Assembly (NCBI RefSeq): GCF_000765695.2
Contig: NZ_JRPB02000011.1
Coordinates: 1 to 52,785 of the forward strand
Length of the DNA: 52,785 bases
Source of the DNA: Helicobacter sp. MIT 11-5569
GTDB taxonomy: Bacteria > Campylobacterota > Campylobacteria > Campylobacterales > Helicobacteraceae
Direction of reading: 5' to 3'
This document shows positions 38,486-45,269 of this stretch, piece after piece; positions within the stretch are counted from its first letter, which is position 1; every line of letters begins with the position of its first letter. A program made the translations under genes and the position numbers. The notes beneath the pieces are model-generated. The model had not been told where the DNA came from. It ran no database searches and saw only the letters and a list, made by a program, of their open reading frames with translations.

Positions 38486-39388
38486 ATGCGCTTAGAATCT
38501 CCTAGCAAATCCAAAATCAAACTTTGCATAGCGGGCAAAAATAGCATTGCTGTAAATGCTCTAAAATACGCACTTACACTTTTTGCAAATAATGAAATTT
38601 GTGTGATTCCAAACCACAACGATAATGGTGAAGATTCTTGGCAACCCTCACTTTATAAATTTGCCAACCAATCAAATGTAAAAATCGCTACTTTACAAGA
38701 GGTGCAGCAAATCCCTAATGTGCTTTTTCTCTCACTAGAGTTTGATAAGCTTATAAAAGTTGAGCGATTTGCAAGCAAACGATTATACAATATCCATTTT
38801 TCTGCATTGCCCAAATATAAGGGTGTTTTTACCTCTATCACGCCGATTCTCAATGGTGAGAGTGAAAGCGGGGTAACTTTGCATACGATTAATAATGGCA
38901 TTGATACAGGCGAGATTATCGCTCAAAGAATCTTTAAAATAGGATTGCAAGATAGTGCTAGGGATTTGTATTTTAGGTATTTAGAAGAAGGGTTTGCGTT
39001 GTTTAAAGAGAAATTTAATGTGCTATTAAATGGGGAGTTTAGCACTTATAAACAATCTCCTTTGCAAAGTAGCTATTTTGCACGCACAGATATTGATGTG
39101 GCAAATATTATGATAAATCTGAAAAAAACAAGCTTTGAGATTCACAACCAACTGCGTGCTTTTATTTTCAAAGAATATCAACTCCCTACAATTCGCGGAG
39201 TGGCAATCTCTCAAAGCATTTTAAGTGAGGAATATATCGGGAGAAATGTTTTTAAAGATAAGGGAGATTGTTTTATCTTATCGGGTATTGATGGGTTTAA
39301 GGTGGTGGCATATAAGGAAGAATCTGCTTCTTTTTATGCTATTCCTGCAAATAATGCTGTCTCTGCGGGGGGGGGGGGGCAAATTTAG
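38486..39388 (+). CDS. dTDP-amino-sugar N-formyltransferase with 3' G13 tract
   Basis: 300 residues related to methionyl-tRNA formyltransferase and to the sugar N-formyltransferases WlaRD, QdtF and VioF. It would transfer formyl from N10-formyl-THF to a dTDP-3-amino or 4-amino-6-deoxy sugar. The catalytic triad is visible as Asn102 and His104 (YNIHFSALPKYKG) and Asp140 (NNGIDTGEII). The C-terminal part (HNQLRAFIFKEYQLPTIRG, VAYKEE) matches the WlaRD ending as I remember it. Thirteen G at 39367-39379 follow and give the tail AGGGGQI. With 12 G the frame runs on to a TGA that overlaps the next ATG; with 14 or 11 it runs on in another frame. Core intact, tail phase-variable. Confidence 0.86.
   Translation: MRLESPSKSKIKLCIAGKNSIAVNALKYALTLFANNEICVIPNHNDNGEDSWQPSLYKFANQSNVKIATLQEVQQIPNVLFLSLEFDKLIKVERFASKRLYNIHFSALPKYKGVFTSITPILNGESESGVTLHTINNGIDTGEIIAQRIFKIGLQDSARDLYFRYLEEGFALFKEKFNVLLNGEFSTYKQSPLQSSYFARTDIDVANIMINLKKTSFEIHNQLRAFIFKEYQLPTIRGVAISQSILSEEYIGRNVFKDKGDCFILSGIDGFKVVAYKEESASFYAIPANNAVSAGGGGQI
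39367..39379 (+). repeat. Poly-G tract 4 (G13), 3' end of formyltransferase gene
   Basis: Thirteen G preceded by TCTGC and followed by CAAATTTAG, nearly the same context as tract 3. At G13 the stop comes 6 bases later; G12 and G14 open extensions of about 50 codons that end at the start of the next gene. Confidence 0.9.
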
Positions 39389-39523
39389 TAGCAGAATATC
39401 TGCGTATCTTTTTACTTCATTTACGATTCCAAAAGTCTTTATGGCAACTAGGAAAAGTAGAATTTATCCGCAAATCTTTTTACAAAACTTCTCAAAAAAT
39501 ACAAAAATTTACAAGGTTGCTTC

Positions 39524-40093
39524 ATGAGAAATTTGCATAATTTTTCAAAAATAGAGGGCAGGTATATTAATTTGCGTGAAGCTGAAATTAGTGATTCTGC
39601 TTTTATATTAGACTTACGAACTAATGAAAAAAAATCAAAATTTATTCACAAAACAGATGGTGATTTACAAAAGCAGATTGCTTATATGGAGCGTTATAAA
39701 AGCTTAGATAATGAGTGGTATTTTGTCATAGAAGATAAGCAAGGCAAACCAATAGGATTAAATAGCATTTATCCGACTTATAATACATTTGTTATAGAAA
39801 ATAACTTAGCTTTTTATGAGTTTGGGCGTTGGATTATGCAAGATGGAGTGAATTTTTTGCAGTCTTTAGAATCAGATTTTTTAGTCAAAAAAACATTTTA
39901 TGAGAGTTTGAATTTAGATGATAAAAATGTCTTTACGCTTTATCCCGCAAATACTCAAGTATTGGATTTTCATTTAAAAGCTGGTGCTGTGGATATAGGA
40001 TTTGATGAGAAAGAAAAGTTAAAAGTTTTAATGCTTACAAGAGAAGCATACGAGCAATCTAAGAAAAAAGTGTTTTCACTTTTAAATCGTTAA
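39524..40093 (+). CDS. GNAT-family N-acyltransferase beside an acyl carrier protein
   Basis: 189 residues with the GNAT fold outline of RimJ/RimL-like proteins: INLREAEISDSAFILDLRTNE at the N-terminus, EWYFVIEDKQGKPIGLNSIYP (strand 4), and FHLKAGAVDIGFDEKEKLKVLMLTREAYEQ at the C-terminus. The gene next to it encodes an acyl carrier protein, so the acyl donor may be acyl-ACP rather than acetyl-CoA, with an amino sugar as acceptor. This is inference from context. The central residues 90-140 diverge from ordinary GNATs. No G tract lies inside. Its ATG would overlap the formyltransferase stop in the G12 state. Confidence 0.7.
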   Translation: MRNLHNFSKIEGRYINLREAEISDSAFILDLRTNEKKSKFIHKTDGDLQKQIAYMERYKSLDNEWYFVIEDKQGKPIGLNSIYPTYNTFVIENNLAFYEFGRWIMQDGVNFLQSLESDFLVKKTFYESLNLDDKNVFTLYPANTQVLDFHLKAGAVDIGFDEKEKLKVLMLTREAYEQSKKKVFSLLNR

Positions 40094-40104
40094 AGGAGTA
40101 ATTT

Positions 40105-40341
40105 ATGCAACAAAACATTAAACAAAAGGTTTGTGAGATTTTAGGGGATATTTTAGAGGTAGAAGTCAATGAAAATACGCAAGTTTCAAGGCAAAATTGC
40201 GAAAAATGGACTTCTCTTGCGCATATTGATATTGTTATGAGCATTGAAGAGGAGTTTAATATCATGTTTTCTGAACAGGATTTGCCAAAAATAGATTCTC
40301 AAGATTTGTTAGTCAATAAAATATGGGAATTGATAAGATGA
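40105..40341 (+). CDS. Acyl carrier protein (dedicated, non-FAS)
   Basis: 78-residue carrier protein. Ser37 in KWTSLAHIDIVMSIEEEF is the expected phosphopantetheine site (the usual DSL is TSL here), with the acidic helix-2 sequence following. It differs from housekeeping AcpP and lies among sugar-modification genes, so it probably carries the acyl group made by the FkbH-like protein. Clear AAAGGAG site before the ATG. Its stop overlaps the ATG of the VOC gene (ATGA). Confidence 0.85.
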   Translation: MQQNIKQKVCEILGDILEVEVNENTQVSRQNCEKWTSLAHIDIVMSIEEEFNIMFSEQDLPKIDSQDLLVNKIWELIR

Positions 40342-40715
40342 ATTTAGAGTTGCCAATTCACCACATCGGAGTGGCTACTCATAAAATTTCAGATGAATTG
40401 TTTTATTATAAAGCACTTGGCTTTGTATGTGAAGATGAGTTTGTAGATAAAACACAAGGAGTTAGGGGACTTTTTTTGGTTTCTTCTAATATCCAAATGC
40501 CCCAATATAGATTAGAGTTATTAGAAAATTTAGAAGCAAATGGTCCTTTGGATAATTATCTACAAAATCATACAAAAATGTATCATATAGCTTATGAAAC
40601 ACAAAGTATTGAAAAAAGCGTAGAGAATCTTTTTGCAAGTTTGGATTACCAGAATAAATTAAATCTTGAAATAGATAAATCATATATGTTGCGGGGGGGG
40701 GGAGAAAAGCTATGA
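40338..40715 (+). CDS. VOC-superfamily (glyoxalase / methylmalonyl-CoA epimerase-like) protein, truncated by G10 tract
   Basis: Preferred start ATG 40338 overlaps the acp stop. In the present state it encodes 125 residues: a bab-bab VOC fold beginning LPIHHIGVATHKI (first metal His), with a second His in MYHIAYET. At ten G (40693-40702) the frame ends R-G-G-G-E-K-L-stop. Adding one G opens a frame of about 37 more residues, with YFSRVCFVML and NHLLVEFVEK, the typical last VOC strands including the metal-ligand Glu, ending in a TGA that overlaps the FkbH-like ATG. The present allele is therefore OFF or crippled. The enzymatic role in the acyl pathway is unknown; epimerisation or an isomerase step is possible. 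Confidence 0.8.
   Translation: MNLELPIHHIGVATHKISDELFYYKALGFVCEDEFVDKTQGVRGLFLVSSNIQMPQYRLELLENLEANGPLDNYLQNHTKMYHIAYETQSIEKSVENLFASLDYQNKLNLEIDKSYMLRGGGEKL
40693..40702 (+). repeat. Poly-G tract 5 (G10) in VOC gene, OFF length
   Basis: Ten G preceded by TTGC. G11 (or G8) restores a 156-residue VOC protein; G10 gives 125 residues and G9 gives a third ending a dozen codons later. The ON stop at 40805-40807 overlaps ATG 40804 of the FkbH-like gene. Confidence 0.9.
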
Positions 40716-40803
40716 TTATTCAGTCGGCTAAGAAAGCAAGTTATTTTTCTAGGGTATGTTTTGTTATGTTAAGAAATCATTTATTAGTGGAGTTTGTCGA
40801 AAA

Positions 40804-42414
40804 ATGATAGATATATTTGCGAATAATTTAACAAGAAGGCAACTAATAGAATTGTCAAAAGAAAATATTAATGGGAAAACAATCTGTGTTAATGTGCATA
40901 GGAATCACGCATTTGAGCCGATTCAAAGTATTATTAAACCATTTTTAAATTTTTCTCATTTAAATGTGGTTTTTAATATAGGAAGTTATGATGATAGCTT
41001 TATGTTTGAAAATCATCAAAGTTGTGATTTGGAGCTTTTGTGGATTGACTTAGACAATTATAGGCAAAATAATGCGTTAGAGCATATTTTTGAGCGTGTG
41101 GAGTATTTAAGAAGCATTTCAAAATCCCCGATTCTGATAATTTTTTTAGATATTTATAAAAGTCAATTACTTAAAAATTTGGATTCTATAAAAAGTAAAT
41201 TTCAAAGTATTTTAGATTGTGCAATTTTTTTCATCTCTGAAATGATTGGGGAAATGGGTTTGGATTCTATTTTAGATGAGGCAAAATCGCAAATCACAGG
41301 AATGCGATTAAGTAACATAGCTTGTATTAGCGTGGCGCAAATTTTAGGTTTATCTTTAATTCCTTCTATGATATTGCCGACACTTAAAGCAATAGTATTA
41401 GATTTAGACAATACGCTATATGGTGGGATATTAGGAGAAGATGGCGAAAATGCGTTGGTTTATGATGACAAATATATGTTACTTCATAAAGAGATATTGA
41501 AATACAAAGCACAAGGTTTTTTGTTGGCAATTGCTTCTAAAAATTATGAAGAAGATGTAAAAAATCTTTTTAAAAGAAGGCAAGATTTTGGTTTAAAATG
41601 GGAAGATTTTGATGTCAAAAAGGTCAGCTGGAATCCCAAAAGACAAAGCATTCAAGAGATAGCAAAAGCTCTTAATATTGGATTAGATTCCATATTGTTT
41701 ATTGATGATAACCCTGCTGAAATTGAAAATGTTAGGGATTTAGGCGTTAAAGTAATATTAGCCAAATCCCCTATAGAAACTTTACAAATTCTTAGATTAT
41801 TTCCACAGATGTTAAAGCTCACAAGTAGCAAAGAAGATTTGTTGCGTTCCAAAGACATTCAAGCAAACTTTGTAAGACAGGAATTATCAAATTTATCTCC
41901 CGAATCTTATTTTAAGAAACTAGAAATTCAATTAGAATTTAGAGTAAATGCTATGGATACACTCCCTAGAGTAACGGAGCTTCTTAATAAAACAAATCAA
42001 TTTATTGCAAACTACACACGCCCTACACAAGAAGTAGTAAGAGATTGGTTTGCTGATGAGGATATATGTATCATCACGATTGCAATGAAAGATAAATTGA
42101 GTGATAGTGGGATTATAGGAATCTTTATTGGATTTAAAGATGAGAAAAATTTACATATAATAGATTTATGTGTTAGTTGTAGAGCATTAGGAAGAAAATT
42201 AGAAAAAATTATGTTTTTTAAAGCTTGTGGATTAGCACAAAATGCTTTAAACATAAATGGAAAAATAATAATTTCTTATCAAAAAGGAGAGAGGAATTTA
42301 CCTTTCTTAGATTTTTTAAATACCTTACATACTGAAATGTTGGAATCAGATTTAGCATGTGTTGAATTTGAAAACATAGAAGAATGTGGATTAAATATTA
42401 ACATAAGGAGATGA
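40804..42414 (+). CDS. FkbH-like HAD-IIIC protein (glyceryl-ACP forming type)
   Basis: 536 residues from ATG 40804. Three parts: an SGNH-like N-terminal region (about 1-190), a HAD phosphatase core (about 195-340) with the motif VLDLDNTLYGG, nucleophile Asp200 and Asp202, and FIDDNPAE (motif 4), and a C-terminal part with the FkbH hallmark ELLNKTNQF. FkbH proteins take 1,3-bisphosphoglycerate, dephosphorylate it and load a glyceryl group on the pantetheine of an ACP, as in methoxymalonyl-ACP synthesis. C. jejuni has a similar HAD-IIIC gene with ACPs in its flagellin glycosylation region, as I recall. An upstream in-frame ATG at 40756 is less likely. One base after its stop comes the methyltransferase gene. 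Confidence 0.85.
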   Translation: MIDIFANNLTRRQLIELSKENINGKTICVNVHRNHAFEPIQSIIKPFLNFSHLNVVFNIGSYDDSFMFENHQSCDLELLWIDLDNYRQNNALEHIFERVEYLRSISKSPILIIFLDIYKSQLLKNLDSIKSKFQSILDCAIFFISEMIGEMGLDSILDEAKSQITGMRLSNIACISVAQILGLSLIPSMILPTLKAIVLDLDNTLYGGILGEDGENALVYDDKYMLLHKEILKYKAQGFLLAIASKNYEEDVKNLFKRRQDFGLKWEDFDVKKVSWNPKRQSIQEIAKALNIGLDSILFIDDNPAEIENVRDLGVKVILAKSPIETLQILRLFPQMLKLTSSKEDLLRSKDIQANFVRQELSNLSPESYFKKLEIQLEFRVNAMDTLPRVTELLNKTNQFIANYTRPTQEVVRDWFADEDICIITIAMKDKLSDSGIIGIFIGFKDEKNLHIIDLCVSCRALGRKLEKIMFFKACGLAQNALNINGKIIISYQKGERNLPFLDFLNTLHTEMLESDLACVEFENIEECGLNINIRR

Positions 42415-42415
42415 T

Positions 42416-43138
42416 ATGTGTTTAGAAAAAAGACGATTGGAAAACATTGCGCAAGACTATAGCAACCCGCTACAAGCAAAAGAGGTTTCAGCGTATGAAA
42501 TTAGTTATTGTTTTGATATATTCAAAAGATTTTATCAAGGCGGAAGTATTTTAGAGATGGGTCCTGCAGAAGGTGTTATGACAAGACGCTTGATTAAATA
42601 TGCGGATTATCTTGAAATTGTGGAGGGTTCAGATTATTTTTCAAATGCGCTTAAAAAAGAATTTCCTAATTTGTCGGTTAATTGTTGTTTGTTTGAAGAG
42701 TTTAAGCCTACTAGAAAATATGATGCAATAGTAATGGGGCATGTTTTAGAACATGTGGAATCACCTGTTGAAATATTAAAACTAGCTAAAACTTGGCTAA
42801 AAACAGATACTTCCGGGATAATTTTTGCAGCAGTTCCAAATTCCCACTCTATCCATCGTCAAGCAGCTGTAAAAATGGGGCTTTTAGATAGTGAAAAATC
42901 TATGAGTGAGGCAGATGTATTTCATGGGCATAGAAGAGTTTATAATTTGGAAGAGTTTTTGCAAGAATTTGTAAATGCTGGTTTAAAGGTAGTGGCAAGC
43001 GGTGGATATTGGCTGAAGCCATTATCTAATCAACAAATAAAAGAACAATGGAATAAAGAGATGATTGAAGCTTTTATGCAGTTAGGAGAACAATATCCAG
43101 AAATAGCTGGAGATATTTATGTGGCAGCTTCTTTATAA
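42416..43138 (+). CDS. SAM-dependent methyltransferase (class I)
   Basis: 240 residues with SAM motif I ILEMGPAEGVMTRRL, the acidic IVEGSD after strand 2, and VMGHVLEHVESP as motif post-I/II, typical of Methyltransf_23. The target is unknown; O-methylation of the glycerate-derived acyl chain or of the sugar is the contextual guess. It begins one base after the FkbH-like stop, so it is part of the same transcription unit and possibly coupled. ATG with TAAGGAG upstream. Confidence 0.82.
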   Translation: MCLEKRRLENIAQDYSNPLQAKEVSAYEISYCFDIFKRFYQGGSILEMGPAEGVMTRRLIKYADYLEIVEGSDYFSNALKKEFPNLSVNCCLFEEFKPTRKYDAIVMGHVLEHVESPVEILKLAKTWLKTDTSGIIFAAVPNSHSIHRQAAVKMGLLDSEKSMSEADVFHGHRRVYNLEEFLQEFVNAGLKVVASGGYWLKPLSNQQIKEQWNKEMIEAFMQLGEQYPEIAGDIYVAASL

Positions 43139-43173
43139 GCAAAGAATAAAATAAATTTTATAGGAGTGTAAAT

Positions 43174-44187
43174 ATGAAAAAGATTGTTATTTTTGGAGTG
43201 GGGACGGTTGCAGAATCTATTTATAAAAATATTGACTTTTCTAGGGTTGAGATTTTGGGGTTTGTGAATCCTTATACCTTTAGAGTAGATACGATTAAGG
43301 AATTTAAGGGCTATCCTGTTTATGCAATTGAAACAATTAAAGACTTAGAATATGATTATTTGTTAATTGCTAGTGGAAATGTCAGTAGTGTGAAAAATAA
43401 AATAAAAGAAGTGGGGTTGGATTCCAAAAAAGCCATAGCATTTATTATTGATAATGACAATGATGTATTCTTTGGTGATTTAATGCAAAAAATTAACCAA
43501 GAATATGCAGAGTTTTTAAATGATGATGTTTTAAGTGAAATATTTCTTAATTATGAAAGAAATTATATATTCCCTGTAACTATGCAACATTCATCTTGCA
43601 AAAAAATGAAAGAATCTAAAGATTTTGTAAGATATAAGCAATTAGAGCTTATTGCAGAGAGCATTTATGCGCATAATGTAGAAGGTTCGGTAGCAGAATG
43701 TGGAGTTTATAAGGGAGAGTTTAGCAGGAAAATTAATGCTTTTTTCCCAGATAGAAATCTTTATTTGTTTGATACATTTGAAGGTTTTGATATTAAAAGT
43801 ATTGCAAATGAGATTGATACACATGAAGGGAATATAGAATCCATGCAAGTTAGGTTTATGGATACTAATGTAGATTATGTTCTTAATAGAATGCCATTTA
43901 AAGAACAATGTATTGTAAAAAAAGGTTTTTTCCCAGAAACTTTTGATTTGGATTCTAGTGAGAAGTTTGCCTTTGTAAGTTTGGATATGGATTTGTATCA
44001 ACCTATTTTAGATGGTTTGAGAGTTTTTTATCCGCGATTAAGTCAAGGTGGCTTTATCATGGTGCATGATTATAAAAATGCAGGATATCCAAGATGCAAA
44101 GAAGCGGTTGATTTATTTTGTAAAGAAAATGGAGTAACAGTTGTGCCTTTGACGGATTTCTTTGGTTCTGCATTGCTCGTGAAATAA
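43174..44187 (+). CDS. TylF/MycF-type O-methyltransferase with N-terminal Rossmann domain
   Basis: 337 residues in two parts. Residues about 1-120 form a Rossmann-like domain (KKIVIFGVGTVAESIYKNI, DYLLIASGN) similar to nucleotide-sugar or PglD-type N-terminal domains. Residues about 150-337 are a TylF/macrocin O-methyltransferase-like catalytic domain (GSVAECGVYKGEFSRKI, LYLFDTFEGFD, VSLDMDLYQP, MVHDYKNAGYP), whose Asp residues bind a metal that positions a sugar hydroxyl. TylF and MycF methylate deoxysugars, so a hydroxyl on the sugar or on its acyl group is a reasonable target. AGGAG upstream of the ATG. Confidence 0.83.
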   Translation: MKKIVIFGVGTVAESIYKNIDFSRVEILGFVNPYTFRVDTIKEFKGYPVYAIETIKDLEYDYLLIASGNVSSVKNKIKEVGLDSKKAIAFIIDNDNDVFFGDLMQKINQEYAEFLNDDVLSEIFLNYERNYIFPVTMQHSSCKKMKESKDFVRYKQLELIAESIYAHNVEGSVAECGVYKGEFSRKINAFFPDRNLYLFDTFEGFDIKSIANEIDTHEGNIESMQVRFMDTNVDYVLNRMPFKEQCIVKKGFFPETFDLDSSEKFAFVSLDMDLYQPILDGLRVFYPRLSQGGFIMVHDYKNAGYPRCKEAVDLFCKENGVTVVPLTDFFGSALLVK

Positions 44188-44228
44188 TTTTAAACCAAAT
44201 TTTGGTAATAAATCTTTTTCGTAGATTC

Positions 44229-44257
44229 TTGTAAAGATTGGTAGAATAGTTTATACT
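44229..44257 (+). promoter_or_regulatory. Candidate internal promoter before the glycosyltransferase
   Basis: TTGTAA, 17-base spacer, TATACT in the 96-base gap between the TylF-like gene and the GT2 gene. AAAGGAG at 44270-44276 then serves the ATG. It may let the glycosyltransferase and aminotransferase be expressed independently of the phase-variable part upstream. Confidence 0.4.
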
Positions 44258-44283
44258 TCTGCTTTTGTTAAAGGAGATGATGA

Positions 44284-45267
44284 ATGCCAAAAATTTCAGT
44301 GTTAGCACCGAGTTTTAACCATGAAAAATATGTAGGAAGATTTATAGAATCTACTCTTAATCAGACTTTTAAGGATTTTGAAGTGCTGATTGTAGATGAT
44401 TGTAGCAGTGATAACACAGTTAAAGAGATTTTAAAATATAAAGATAAACGTATTAAACTTATTAAACATGTTTTTAATCGCGGTGTAAATGCTGCTTTGA
44501 ATACTGCTTTTAAGCATTCTAAATCTGATATTTTGCTTTTTTGCGCAGGTGATGATTCCTTTGAACTAGGCGCATTAGAAGCAGTTTATAATGCACACAA
44601 AAGTGATGATTTTTCAGCTTTATATGCGCCTTTGATTCCAGTAGATGAGAATAATAATGTGATTGAAGCACTAATGAATGGCTATGTAAATATGCAAAAT
44701 AGAAGCAAAAAAGAGTTTATTTACTATACTTTTTTAAATTGGAATTGTTTTGTTTCTCCGGGTATGTCTTTTAAGCGCAAATATGCTAACCAAATTATGC
44801 CTTTGCCTGTAAGTATGGTGAGTTTTCAAGATTATCAAATGCACATTAGGCTGATGAAACTAGGAGAAGCAAAAGTTTTAAATAAGAGAATCGTGCGCTA
44901 TAAAGTCCCTATGCAAAATGGGTCGCAGCTTAGCTCTCCAAGCCAAGTAACAGGTATGCGAGAAGTTTTAGAAGCACACGCACTTTTAGATGAGTTTTTA
45001 GGCTTTGATGATATTCCGCTTTTAGAAGAAGCTTTTGCTAAAGAGATAGAATACACAGGTGTAAAACCCTACAAAGAAACCTTGCAGTTTTTTTGGGGAG
45101 CTATGGCATTATGCTCGCCACACCAAATTCGCAAAATTTGGGGATACCACAAAATTATGCAATTTTATAATCAAAAAGGAGGGCAAGAGATTCTTTATGA
45201 GAAATATCAATTTACTTTTGCAAATTTATTGCGTTTGGCACAATTTTGTATTACACAAGGAAATTAA
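44284..45267 (+). CDS. Family 2 glycosyltransferase
   Basis: 327 residues. GT-A fold with [21 protein letters not shown], the nucleotide-binding VDDCSSDNT and the [14 protein letters not shown] metal-binding region in the first 130 residues. A C-terminal part of about 100 residues has no motif I recognise. It is the only glycosyltransferase of the accessory locus and so the best candidate to transfer the decorated dTDP-sugar to LOS/LPS or flagellin. Donor and acceptor cannot be read from sequence. Confidence 0.85.
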   Translation: MPKISVLAPSFNHEKYVGRFIESTLNQTFKDFEVLIVDDCSSDNTVKEILKYKDKRIKLIKHVFNRGVNAALNTAFKHSKSDILLFCAGDDSFELGALEAVYNAHKSDDFSALYAPLIPVDENNNVIEALMNGYVNMQNRSKKEFIYYTFLNWNCFVSPGMSFKRKYANQIMPLPVSMVSFQDYQMHIRLMKLGEAKVLNKRIVRYKVPMQNGSQLSSPSQVTGMREVLEAHALLDEFLGFDDIPLLEEAFAKEIEYTGVKPYKETLQFFWGAMALCSPHQIRKIWGYHKIMQFYNQKGGQEILYEKYQFTFANLLRLAQFCITQGN

Positions 45268-45269
45268 TA

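Noticed and set aside
39225-39527. A 100-codon plus-strand frame starting inside the formyltransferase
   Set aside because: Its first half is out of frame with the certain enzyme. Only the part after the G tract matters, as the G12-state tail of the formyltransferase.
36672-40702. CRISPR-like regular spacing of repeats
   Set aside because: The repeated element is a G homopolymer inside genes about 1 kb apart, not short repeats with spacers; no cas gene is present.
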